The translations under genes were made by a program, and so were the position numbers. From assembly GCA_900320845.1 (NCBI GenBank), contig ONTS01000017.1, forward strand, positions 1 to 45,532: a stretch of DNA of 45,532 nucleotides, given 5' to 3'. The DNA comes from an uncultured Prevotellaceae bacterium. GTDB lineage: Bacteria > Bacteroidota > Bacteroidia > Bacteroidales > Bacteroidaceae. Positions 1-7,056 of this stretch are shown here, piece by piece (position 1 is the first letter of the stretch; every line of letters begins with the position of its first letter). Under the pieces are notes generated by a model, which saw only the letters and a list, made by a program, of their open reading frames with translations, made no database searches and was not told the origin of the DNA.

Positions 1-181
1 TTACGCTGATACTGACCGTCTCATAGCAGAGGGCTTCTTCGTCAATGACGGGCTGCCCCTGCTGCAGCACAGGCTGACGGCTGATGCGGTTGCCCGCCGC
101 ATCGTAGCTGTAGGCTATCTGTGCACGCGAAATGGTGCAACAGACTGCAAGAAGGATGAAGGTGAGAAGGACATGTTTCAT
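1..181 (-). CDS. Secreted YD-repeat (RHS-like) protein, N-terminal part, cut by window edge
   Basis: The reverse strand from an ATG at 181 reads a classic signal peptide (MKHVLLTFILLAVCC, then SRAQ as the cleavage region), directly followed by one YD/RHS repeat unit (AYSYDAAGNRISRQ). The frame is open to base 1, so only the first 60 residues are visible. It lies 22 bases downstream of the lipoprotein gene that stops at 204 and so looks like the next member of the same minus-strand array. In Bacteroidota, short secreted proteins that open with a single YDAAGNR repeat can end in a sorting or other C-terminal domain; which kind this is cannot be told. It could be another mini-RHS toxin or a small non-toxin secreted protein. 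Confidence 0.7.
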   Translation of the reverse strand, partial: MKHVLLTFILLAVCCTISRAQIAYSYDAAGNRISRQPVLQQGQPVIDEEALCYETVSISV

Positions 182-203
182 AATATATGCTAATATGGTT
201 ATG

Positions 204-722
204 CTATTTGGAAATGTTGTTCAGAATTTGCTGATACGAGGGGTACATCTTCATGTTCTGCATGGCAGGGGTGGGAGGATAATGGATGCGTGCATCAAGC
301 TGTTTGAGGTCCTTTTTACTCAAATCATATCTGGCCAGAATATGGTTTTCTTTAGCCATACGCACATATCCATATGTAGAAAACGTATCAGGACTGATGA
401 CAAAGACACATACCGTATCAACAGAAATATAATTGTCTATCAAATAGTTGTTGTCCATATTCCCTCCTCCGAGCTCACATAGCAAATCTCGTGAAGTATG
501 TGCAGGAACCTTTGTAAAAATCTTATAGTACGACTCTTCATCGGCATCGGGAAGGAGTGTATCAGGATAACTTGATAACGATTTAGGCGGCATATAACCA
601 TACGCCATAGAAGCAAACAGTTCTGTGTCACTATCGTTGTAAAAATAGATAACACCCCAGTAGTCACACGATGTAAAGACTATTGTAAAAACAGTTGCTA
701 TTAAAAATGATTGTGTTTTCAT
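204..722 (-). CDS. Putative lipoprotein, candidate immunity protein (module G)
   Basis: This is a 172-residue protein with a short hydrophobic leader ending in a lipobox (IVFTSC, Cys19), so it is probably a lipoprotein facing the periplasm or cell surface. I recognise no domain in the mature part, which is polar and rich in Tyr and Asp. It starts about 30 bases downstream of a 39-codon toxin-tail remnant (754-873) and ends just before a secreted YD-repeat gene, so its position repeats the tail-then-small-gene pattern of the array. Immunity function is inferred from that position only. The lipobox suggests that any cognate toxin would act outside the cytoplasm. The gene is AT-rich like its neighbours and unlike the RHS cores. 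Confidence 0.7.
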   Translation of the reverse strand: MKTQSFLIATVFTIVFTSCDYWGVIYFYNDSDTELFASMAYGYMPPKSLSSYPDTLLPDADEESYYKIFTKVPAHTSRDLLCELGGGNMDNNYLIDNYISVDTVCVFVISPDTFSTYGYVRMAKENHILARYDLSKKDLKQLDARIHYPPTPAMQNMKMYPSYQQILNNISK

Positions 723-753
723 TGTTCTATGTTTTTATGTTAGCTGTAAATTA

Positions 754-873
754 CTACTTACGAGGATATTTATGGTCATTCCATTCAATTTCCCCATAGC
801 GATTTGTAAAGTACTTATATGCTCTTCTGTTTGCATTGGTTTCTGTCCATGTTCGATTGATTCTACCACACAA
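754..873 (-). pseudogene. Orphan toxin-tail remnant (module G)
   Basis: An open stretch of 39 codons without an ATG, bounded upstream by an in-frame TAA at 874-876 and ending at TAG 754-756. It begins inside the last codons of the upstream gene (stop at 863) in another frame. It reads as a basic, aromatic protein end (RAYKYFTNRYGEIEWN, closing with KYPRK), like the extreme C-terminus of an exchangeable toxin domain. It sits between two candidate immunity genes, exactly where a displaced toxin tip is expected. I do not recognise the family. It could be chance coding, but its spacing and composition fit the array. Confidence 0.4.
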
Positions 874-1567
874 TTATTTGTTTCTTTTTGTAATAATAGC
901 TGTTGCTCAATAAAATATCGATGTCCATTTGTGTTAACTTCTTAATGTAATCTGCGTACTCGACCACTTTATATTGCCCGTTTTCGTATACATACATTTG
1001 AAATTTGTTTTTTATTCTCACAAATATGACTTCCATATTTTCACAGACACATACCACGGCATCCGCATGCTCACTCTTTAATATGTGATAGATTCCTTCA
1101 CTCATATCGCCATTTATGTCATTTGAACTCGCAATAGATTGTATTTTTTGATTTTTCTCCAATTCATAAGTCATGTGAATATAACGGTTTTCTTCCTCCA
1201 CTATCACATACACCATGTGTAATTCCGTCGGGTCTAAAGAAATAATAATGTTGTTATTGCCTTTCAGATTAGGGTTGTCGTATGTGAAATAAGATGGAGC
1301 ATATATACTATAAACAGGATAAAAACATCTTTGACTGAGTTCTTCTTTTGTCACACGGAGATTTTCAGTTTCCATAAAAATCTGTATAGTATCATGTTCT
1401 TTCTTTAAGACTTTGTCAACAGTAGCGTTTAATTGTTTTATGAATTCAGGATAAGTAATGGAGTCATTCCATTTATATTCATGCTGTGCCCCGACTCTAA
1501 AGATACCGCAACAGGACAATAATATGACGAGTGAAAAGGACATGATGGTAATGAGAATATGTTTCAT
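863..1567 (-). CDS. Putative exported lipoprotein, candidate immunity protein (module F)
   Basis: A 234-residue protein with a hydrophobic leader and a Cys-Cys lipobox-like site (VILLSCCG, Cys19/20), so exported and probably lipid-anchored. The mature part contains alternating beta-like segments with Tyr/Ile/Val and no motif known to me. The ATG at 1567 lies 6 bases past the stop of the upstream toxin tail (1574-2329), which suggests co-transcription and coupled translation. That arrangement, together with export, fits immunity against the papain-like tail F if that enzyme acts in the periplasm. Its function is inferred from position. Base composition is AT-rich, like the other immunity candidates. 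Confidence 0.7.
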   Translation of the reverse strand: MKHILITIMSFSLVILLSCCGIFRVGAQHEYKWNDSITYPEFIKQLNATVDKVLKKEHDTIQIFMETENLRVTKEELSQRCFYPVYSIYAPSYFTYDNPNLKGNNNIIISLDPTELHMVYVIVEEENRYIHMTYELEKNQKIQSIASSNDINGDMSEGIYHILKSEHADAVVCVCENMEVIFVRIKNKFQMYVYENGQYKVVEYADYIKKLTQMDIDILLSNSYYYKKKQIIVW

Positions 1568-1573
1568 GATTGT

Positions 1574-2329
1574 TTATTTAGAAAAAAGCCAATGCCCCAT
1601 AATGATACTTTTGTTTTTTATGAATACACATTGTTTCAATGCTGGATCCCATACGCTAATGTTTTTCAGCACTGTATGACTATTTAGACGGAAAGCGGAA
1701 CTCTTAACAACACTTTCATAAGAATGTAGGTTTACAGCATGCATAGAATCACTTGATTTCAAAGATAATACGCAACTTGCTTTATTGCTATTCATATACT
1801 TACCAAATTCACGCATATTGAAACTGAACGTCTTTGTTGGAATGGCTTTGAATTCTGAATATTTTATTCCAAATGACTTCTTTAATTTTGGTAATAAGTT
1901 ATGAATTGCATAGCCATCTTCATAATCTGTTAAATTTAGAATATCATTAATAGAAATAATGTCATTTCTTAACGCATTTTTTGTTGCATAGGCGTAGCAA
2001 TGTTTTGTCGGGTCTGTCTGTCCAATAAAACTTTCTACGCTTGATGAATAACTTTGGTGAGAGTCAATATACTCACGTGTCCATGGGTTAATACCATTCT
2101 CTTTGGCAAACTGATACCCCTCAATACCACCCTGTATCCCCCCAAGAATAGCACCTGTGACCATGTCAGGCAAGATATTGACGAATAGCCCATCTGTTAT
2201 CTTTTGTCCCGACAGAATGTTTGTTAATCCTTGGGACATCACGGATGTCGCTCCTCCGATAGCTGCTCCCGACAATGCTCCTACCCCCATTCCTGACCAG
2301 ACACCTACCGCTTGGAAATGTGCTGCCAC
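1574..2329 (-). CDS. Orphan RHS C-terminal toxin with papain-like Cys/His motifs (module F)
   Basis: The first ~70 residues are Gly/Ala-rich hydrophobic sequence (GVGALSGAAIGGATS, GAILGGIQGGIEG), typical of the pre-toxin linker after an RHS core. After it comes a domain with a Cys in HCYAYATKNAL (about Cys111), a His pair in MHAVNLHSY (about His197) and WDP near 225, an order that fits papain-like/C39-like enzymes (protease, deamidase or transglutaminase). There is no ATG: the frame stays open to an in-frame TAA at 2372-2374, and GTG at 2329 is only a possible start. The RHS shell is missing, so this is either a displaced tip or a gene using a weak start. The candidate immunity gene follows 6 bases downstream. 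The enzymatic assignment is by motif only. Confidence 0.6.
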   Translation of the reverse strand: MAAHFQAVGVWSGMGVGALSGAAIGGATSVMSQGLTNILSGQKITDGLFVNILPDMVTGAILGGIQGGIEGYQFAKENGINPWTREYIDSHQSYSSSVESFIGQTDPTKHCYAYATKNALRNDIISINDILNLTDYEDGYAIHNLLPKLKKSFGIKYSEFKAIPTKTFSFNMREFGKYMNSNKASCVLSLKSSDSMHAVNLHSYESVVKSSAFRLNSHTVLKNISVWDPALKQCVFIKNKSIIMGHWLFSK

Positions 2330-2374
2330 AAAACCACGAATAAGATTTTTGACGGTTTCATAATGTAGTGGTTA

Positions 2375-2693
2375 TTTGGTGTAACATGGCATAACATACT
2401 GCACGCTGTAAATATAAAACAAATTTTGGGTTAATGCAAGAAAAAGAGCACCTGTTTTGACTTTATGATTATTTTCTTGACATAAATCAAGAATTTGCGG
2501 TGTTTTAAAAGCACAAAATGACAGAATGTTACGATTTCCCCTCTCCACTTCCGTTTTTCCATTCCGTCACTTCTTGTTCTTTTCCATTCCCTTTCCAAGG
2601 CTCTTGTCTACAAGTTTGGTGTGGTCTAGGCAAATGCAGGCTACGAGTATTGCCTACGCTATCGCTAGGCGGAGAAACGCTGAAAACAGGACG
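2375..2693. other. Intergenic stretch without a recognised gene
   Basis: About 320 bases between modules E and F. The left half is AT-rich with scattered stops. The right half (about 2530-2693) is richer in C and G and contains pyrimidine tracts and a small imperfect palindrome (GCCTA..TAGGC near 2650-2670). Reading frames here look like chance. It may be the scar where the RHS shell of toxin F was lost. Confidence 0.4.
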
Positions 2694-3350
2694 TTATTTG
2701 TTCTGTAGCAATTCATATGACAATTTTCCTATGTTACCAGAGGGACTCTTAAAAAAAACAGCTTCGTTGTTGTCATCAACTTTCATTTGAACCACATTGA
2801 TTTTACAATCATTGGAAACTGTTAGCAACTCCCAATAATCATCATGGTATCTGAACACGTAAAAACGCATCTGTATAATACCTGAGCCATAGTGAAACAT
2901 TAATATCAAGATTCTGCTCTTCATGACAGACAATTCAGTGGGGTACACTTCTGTTGGTGTATAGGGGGACAGAACAATACTTTTTCCCCATTCTATTGCT
3001 TGATTCTTGTCGCTAAACCTAAAAGACTTCACAGAATCGTTCACTATCACAAAACAACTATCCATATAGGCCTTAGTTTTACTTTGCAGTATTTGTCTTT
3101 GTAAGGTACGTATCCTCTTAATCTTCTTTTTTTGTACCAGCCATTGAATATAATCAAAAAGAGAATATCCCCAAGGCTTTATGACTATTGGGGACGTGTC
3201 ATTTACTATACGACTCATATAGTCGTATAGTTCGCCGATGGCTTTATCCTTTTGTTTCCAAATCAAGCTATCCGAACATATTTGAGTATAACCTTGCATG
3301 CAGAACAACATCATTAGCGACAACAAGGTACTTATCTTTTTTTTATCCAT
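2694..3350 (-). CDS. Exported protein, candidate immunity protein (module E)
   Basis: A 218-residue protein with a Sec signal peptide (basic MDKKK start, hydrophobic LLSLMMLFCMQG, then YTQ). The mature protein is mixed alpha/beta, with a Lys/Arg-rich middle (VQKKKIKRIRTLQRQ) and a C-terminal half rich in beta-like FYVFRYHDDYWELL segments; I recognise no family. Its start overlaps the end of toxin-tail fragment E (3332-3607) by 19 bases in another frame, a layout typical of translationally coupled toxin-immunity pairs. Immunity is inferred from this overlap and from the array pattern. Export suggests protection outside the cytoplasm. Confidence 0.7.
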   Translation of the reverse strand: MDKKKISTLLSLMMLFCMQGYTQICSDSLIWKQKDKAIGELYDYMSRIVNDTSPIVIKPWGYSLFDYIQWLVQKKKIKRIRTLQRQILQSKTKAYMDSCFVIVNDSVKSFRFSDKNQAIEWGKSIVLSPYTPTEVYPTELSVMKSRILILMFHYGSGIIQMRFYVFRYHDDYWELLTVSNDCKINVVQMKVDDNNEAVFFKSPSGNIGKLSYELLQNK

Positions 3351-3607
3351 AGCTTTATTCCTCCGCTGTTATAATTTGCATGTTTATAATTATGATTGGC
3401 TTTTGCAGGATTGTAGATAAGTTTTCCTGCCGCATCAACATTACTGACGGTAGTTTTACCTAACTTATGAGACCATAACCCTCCCTTATCCTGACGATAC
3501 CAATGATAATCAATGCCATTGGAAATCACTAAATAGACTTCGTAGTAACTTTTTCTGGCAAATGTAGTCAAATATTGAAAGCATACTATATCAAATGGTA
3601 AGAATTC
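3332..3607 (-). pseudogene. Orphan toxin tail with WYRQ/WSHK signature (module E)
   Basis: An open frame of 91 codons without an ATG, preceded by an in-frame TAG at 3608-3610. It reads YHWYRQDKGGLWSHK, then TVSNVDAAGKLI and ANHNYKHANYNSGG. I recall this His/Tyr/Trp-rich signature from the C-terminal ends of secreted YD-repeat and other uncharacterised bacterial proteins, where an upstream Asn-Cys-Tyr-Ala motif completes what looks like a papain-like domain. Here the upstream Cys half is absent, so the enzyme should be inactive unless it is rejoined to an RHS shell by recombination. The downstream exported gene overlaps it. A TTG at 3571 could start a 79-residue peptide. Confidence 0.55.
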
Positions 3608-3693
3608 CTAAGCTTGTATGTCATTGTCTCTGTCTGTAAAAAAAGGAGAATGTGGAAAAGTAATACCATTCTACTCCATATTCGACGCGATTA

Positions 3694-4200
3694 TTATTCG
3701 AAATGGGGATATGGAAAAGTATATCTTCCGTTCTTCATCCTGTCAATTATTACGAAGGCTGGTAATATTACCCCAATATCTGCTTTGCGAAACACCCCTT
3801 CTAATTTATTCACAAAGTGATAATCTGTATCTCCAAGTTTCCAAATATTCCATTTTGCTGAAACCTCTACTCTTTTTTCTCCTGCACCAATACCATAATC
3901 CTGCGAACTTCTAAAATAAATGTTTTCCAGTTGATTGACTATCGGGACGTTGCCGATTTTTTTCCAAGCATCTTGATAAATCCCCCATCGCAACACAGTA
4001 TGAGCATAAAAATCAACCTCATTGGACACTATGTCTAATAATGATGGATGATCATTCTTCGAAAATTCTTTCTTAAACACTCGAATAACACTACTATTCA
4101 TCATAGCGATATCATTACTAATATATTGAAAGTATTTCTTTGTGCATCCGAATTCCACAATAAACACATCGCCAATTTTTGTTATTACGCGCTTTGCCAT
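3694..4200 (-). CDS. Cytoplasmic immunity-type protein (module D)
   Basis: A 168-residue protein without a signal peptide or membrane segment. The N-terminal half carries a recognisable pattern: GDVFIVEFG, KKYFQYISND, NSSVIRVFKKEF and EVDFYAHTVLRWGIY. I associate it with a family of Bacteroidota immunity proteins found beside RHS toxins (possibly the Imm26 group; that name is from memory and not certain). It follows toxin-tail fragment D by 19 bases. Being cytoplasmic, it fits a toxin such as a nuclease that acts inside the cell. The ATG at 4200 is supported by MAKRVITKIGDVF, the usual start context for this pattern. This is the best-supported immunity call among the orphan tails. Confidence 0.7.
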   Translation of the reverse strand: MAKRVITKIGDVFIVEFGCTKKYFQYISNDIAMMNSSVIRVFKKEFSKNDHPSLLDIVSNEVDFYAHTVLRWGIYQDAWKKIGNVPIVNQLENIYFRSSQDYGIGAGEKRVEVSAKWNIWKLGDTDYHFVNKLEGVFRKADIGVILPAFVIIDRMKNGRYTFPYPHFE

Positions 4201-4219
4201 AAGTTTTTAAAATAATTGT

Positions 4220-4438
4220 TTAGTTGTTTATTCCGTATATTTTCCAGAATTTTGGAGCTATCGAGTTTATTCTATTCAATAATTGACCGCCATTCTTCTG
4301 CATGCCATATCGAATGATAAGCTGTTGTTCAATGATACGAGCTTGTCTCTGAGTTAGATTCGTTTCAAGAGGTTCAAAATTTAACGTTGCCCTTTCTGTG
4401 CCAGAATTGTAAAGCAGATTCAAGTAGCAAGTGCAAAT
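4220..4438 (-). pseudogene. Orphan toxin tail, LLNRINSI type (module D)
   Basis: A 72-codon open frame lacking an ATG (TTG at 4423 is the only start-like codon). Its in-frame upstream stop (TAA 4439-4441) is the same stop that ends the IS30 transposase remnant. It reads LTQRQARIIEQQLI, then NGGQLLNRINSIAPKFW. This ending is familiar from RHS proteins with small nuclease tips, perhaps GIY-YIG type, where an Arg/Glu helix precedes a Leu-Leu-Asn-Lys/Arg-Ile-Asn end. The catalytic N-terminal part is missing, evidently replaced by the insertion element. The cognate immunity gene survives downstream at 3694-4200. The nuclease type is a guess from memory. Confidence 0.5.
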
Positions 4439-4672
4439 TTAGATTAGTTGTTTATAAAACTCTTGTTTAGGTGTTTTAAATTTGATTTTTTCCTTGGTCT
4501 ATTATTGATTTGCTTTTGTATTTGTTGGAGTTGTTCATCTGAAATGTCTTTGAAGTCTGTTTGTTTTGGAATATATTGTCTGACCTGTTTATTGTAGTTT
4601 TCTATTGCTCCCTTTTCCCATGAAGAGTATGGATGTGTGAAGAAAACTAAAACTAACTAAGAAATTGCACTT
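4429..4672 (-). mobile_element. Internally deleted IS30-family element with both ends
   Basis: Minus-strand codons between about 4645 and 4439 read the C-terminal end of an IS30-type transposase: HPYSSWEKGAIENYNKQ, then RQYIPKQTDF, then NNRPRKK. After one frame shift near 4480 this continues as KFKTPKQEFYKQLI and a stop at 4439. Inward-facing similar ends flank it: AAGTGCAAATTTAG at 4429-4442, and the complement of 4657-4672 reads AAGTGCAATTTCTTAG. These look like terminal inverted repeats, so this is a short non-autonomous derivative that lost most of its transposase. Its left end lies exactly where toxin tail D is truncated. I did not identify a target duplication. Confidence 0.6.
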
Positions 4673-4683
4673 CTTATTTTAAT

Positions 4684-4818
4684 TTAGGCTTTCTCCAGGC
4701 GCTTCATCATGGCAAACATGAAGAGAGCCGAGAGTATGCACAGCACGAGGAACACTGTCCACACCATGGTGAGCGGCAGCTTGCCCCACAGCAGACCACC
4801 GACGCTGGAAGGCGTGGA
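4684..4818 (-). pseudogene. C-terminal remnant of a membrane transporter (MFS-like)
   Basis: About 45 codons ending at 4684 read TPSSVGGLLWGKLPLT, then VWTVFLVLCILSALFMFAMM and KRLEKA: one long hydrophobic segment and a basic end, like the last helix of an MFS-type carrier. The upstream part is absent and the sequence runs directly into the ISL3 remnant on the other strand. It is GC-richer than its surroundings, so it was probably carried in or left behind by mobile-element rearrangements. The family is uncertain. Confidence 0.45.
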
Positions 4819-4828
4819 ATAAATAAGC

Positions 4829-5050
4829 ATTGACGAGTTTTCTGTCAAGAAAGGGCATATGTACAAGACCATCATAGTGGATCTGGACAGCGGCAGGGTG
4901 TTGTATGTAGACGAGGATAAAGGTGCGGATGCCCTTACCAAGTTCTAGAAGAAGATGAAGCGCAATGCATATAGTTTTAGAGACGACAAGTACTTCAACA
5001 CAAGGCTCTATGCGTTTCATGACTGTCGTGTCACTCGAAATGTCGGATGA
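4829..5050 (+). pseudogene. ISL3-family transposase remnant
   Basis: The plus strand reads IDEFSVKKGHMYKTIIVDLD, then SGRVLYVDEDKGADAL. This is the characteristic stretch of ISL3-type transposases around the first catalytic Asp (DE.. KKGH.Y.T...DL..G.VL.V..G). An in-frame TAG follows at 4947-4949. The same frame then continues with a typical ISL3 C-terminus (KYFNTRLYAFHDCR) to a TGA at 5048-5050. The central catalytic region is gone, so the element is a deletion remnant. It abuts the transporter remnant on its left. No inverted repeats were identified. Confidence 0.65.
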
Positions 5051-5219
5051 ACCTATTTTTATTATGTCTTGTATTCAAACTTTGGAAACACACCAAGAGA
5101 TACATTTGGATTTTGTTGTGATGATGTTTTCAAGACGAAATAATAATCCTAGAAAATTGTGAATGTGACCTTTTCCAAATAAGCCTCTACATGCAATGTT
5201 CTTTTAAAGATTCTCCATA

Positions 5220-5912
5220 TTACCAAGATATTCCCTTTGTTTGCATAATTGGTTTTAATGCTTCTACTTTATCCAAAAATTCTTTGCAAAACGGATTTAG
5301 AGGCTCTGTAGGATTTTTATAGTCCCAATAACCGTCAGAATCAAGGTCTAAGAATTGTTTCTCGTAACTTCTTTTCTCGACAAACCAAAGGAAATCATCT
5401 GCACTGCCATATAGAAGCAGAGCGATGCACGCATGTAAATCATCACCATAATGGCCGACAAAAGCGCGTTTTTTTATCCCTTCAACGATTGCTGAAGTAG
5501 TGCTGAATTTATTTAGAAAGGGTATTGCATATTTTTTTATGTGATATAACATTGAATCAACTACCCTATTATCATGCTTCTTATCCGTATCTACACCAAT
5601 AGCCCATTCCAGATATTCTTTTTTAGGCATAAGCTCACCAATGTTAACACTTAACAAAGCTGTCATAGGAGTGTATATGTTCAAATCATTAGCAATCTTG
5701 AGTACAACAGGAAGTTCTATAGCTGTTCTTACTTCATAATATCTAACATGTTTTTGTCCATGAGTATTATGTCCGAATATAAGTGTTTGAATAATATCTT
5801 CACTGAGTTGTCGGATAAACCAATGTTTGTTTTTACGTTTGAACCCAAGATTGTCTAATTCCGTAATAATTCTTGTATCAAATGATATGTATTTTTTCTT
5901 TTCCATAACCAT
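5220..5912 (-). CDS. Cytoplasmic candidate immunity protein (module C)
   Basis: A 230-residue soluble protein with no signal peptide. Its N-terminus (FDTRIITELDNLGFKRKNKH followed by WFIRQL) resembles the DUF4304-like opening LGFKKKG..W seen in several small immunity-type proteins. The remainder is helical with a Trp/Tyr-rich end (DDFLWFVEKRSYEKQ, DSDGYWDYKNP). It starts 2 bases after the stop of the nuclease-type toxin gene at 5915, a strong sign of a coupled toxin-immunity pair. Lack of export agrees with a toxin attacking nucleic acid in the cytoplasm. The start could be the first Met or the Met at codon 3; both give the same protein. Confidence 0.65.
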   Translation of the reverse strand: MVMEKKKYISFDTRIITELDNLGFKRKNKHWFIRQLSEDIIQTLIFGHNTHGQKHVRYYEVRTAIELPVVLKIANDLNIYTPMTALLSVNIGELMPKKEYLEWAIGVDTDKKHDNRVVDSMLYHIKKYAIPFLNKFSTTSAIVEGIKKRAFVGHYGDDLHACIALLLYGSADDFLWFVEKRSYEKQFLDLDSDGYWDYKNPTEPLNPFCKEFLDKVEALKPIMQTKGISW

Positions 5913-5914
5913 TA

Positions 5915-6889
5915 TTAATAGTGAATGTAATTAAATTTATACTTGCCCATATAAGGAACCCCTATTGATAGATGTATCTGTGTTGCATTTTTTCCATATG
6001 GTATAAACGAGACACCTTGCTGAAGTTTACGTATTACGATTTTCTGGTTAGGTGTCGGTCTTGCATACGGACCATATTTTATTTCAAACAATTGCAAATT
6101 TCCTAATTCGTCATACCCAACAAAATCCAAACGTATTCTCACACCTTCAACTTCGATTGTAACTTCTCTTTGAATATTGTATCCACCATGTGCAACAAAT
6201 TCATTAATTGCACGTTCTACGCCAACTTGTCCCTTTTGTTGAGGGGAAAGTTTACTAATAGATAGGTTTTGTTGTCCATCTACAATCCCCCTACCTGTGC
6301 CAGTTATCGTCCCGATAGCTGCCCCTTGCCATAGTCCTTGCCAACCTGAATTCATGGCATCCTTAAATGAACCACCGTTCAGAAGAACCATTCCTGTGTT
6401 CATGCCGCCACTCGGACTCTCGCGGTAGAGCACCACACCGTCTGCCACATACCAGTATTCCCTCTGCACACCGCCGCGGTCCACCACCTCGTAGTCGCCC
6501 AGGAAGCGTAGCGTCTTGCCTATCGCCCCGTCCGCCATCAGCGTCGTCTGCCAGCGTTGGTTGTCGGGACCGTAGAAGAAGGTCAGCGTGTTGCCGCCCT
6601 GCGCCACGGCATGCCGCTTCTGCGTGTCGTACAGGTAGGAGCCTATGCCGGTCTTGTAGCCGATGTTTCCGTTGGCCTCATACTCCGTCTCCATGTCGCC
6701 CGCGCCGCTGGTGGTATACACCTCCGTCAGGCGGTCGAGGTTGTCGTAGGTGAAGTTTTCCTGCTCTGTGCCGTGCACGCCCTGCCGCGAAGTGAGGTTA
6801 ACCTTTTCCTCATACCCATAAACCTCCTGCGCCTGCGCAGCATTTGCACAGGCAGTGAACAGGGCGATAAAGATAAACAGTTGTTTCAT
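5915..6889 (-). CDS. Mini-RHS toxin with PD-(D/E)XK nuclease end (module C)
   Basis: A 324-residue protein in four parts. Residues 1-20 are a signal peptide (MKQLFIFIALFTAC..AQAQ). Residues ~30-150 are RHS/YD repeats nearly identical to residues ~1490-1650 of the long RHS protein. A Gly/Ala-rich linker follows (GWQGLWQGAAIGTITGTGRG). The C-terminal domain reads GVERAINEFV, RLDFVGYDE and LQLFEIKYG. D255, E269 and K271 form a PD-(D/E)XK nuclease signature, followed by a Pro-x-x-Gln motif. Compared with the long gene it lacks 30 codons inside the repeats and the entire RHS core with its ARFLSPD and NRYTYCLNNP motifs, so the usual cage/cleavage region is absent. Immunity gene C follows 2 bases downstream. 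The nuclease call is by motif. Confidence 0.75.
   Translation of the reverse strand: MKQLFIFIALFTACANAAQAQEVYGYEEKVNLTSRQGVHGTEQENFTYDNLDRLTEVYTTSGAGDMETEYEANGNIGYKTGIGSYLYDTQKRHAVAQGGNTLTFFYGPDNQRWQTTLMADGAIGKTLRFLGDYEVVDRGGVQREYWYVADGVVLYRESPSGGMNTGMVLLNGGSFKDAMNSGWQGLWQGAAIGTITGTGRGIVDGQQNLSISKLSPQQKGQVGVERAINEFVAHGGYNIQREVTIEVEGVRIRLDFVGYDELGNLQLFEIKYGPYARPTPNQKIVIRKLQQGVSFIPYGKNATQIHLSIGVPYMGKYKFNYIHY
6408..6800. repeat. RHS-repeat DNA shared with 12072-12558
   Basis: This segment of module C is almost identical at the base level to 12072-12558 of the long RHS gene. A third, more diverged copy lies at about 9300-9765. Relative to the long gene it lacks 90 bases between the codons for HAVAQ and GGNTL. 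Long near-identity between neighbouring cassettes gives homologous sequence through which toxin tips can be exchanged. Confidence 0.75.
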
Positions 6890-7056
6890 GGTTGCTGAAG
6901 GGGTTAATGTGATGTGGCATTTTTATGCAAGAATCAGCTCCTGCCTGTTCAAGTATTCTGTTTTCGGGAGGTAGAGCTTCAATTATTACCGCTTTCCGTG
7001 CTTTGGATATCTCCATTCCGAATGTATAGTAACGTCATAAAGGATGAAGTCCAAGT

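Noticed and set aside
2518-2790. Small plus-strand open frames near 2520-2790
   Set aside because: They have Ser/Phe/Leu-rich low-information sequence, overlap gene E on the other strand and have no promoter or ribosome-binding signal.
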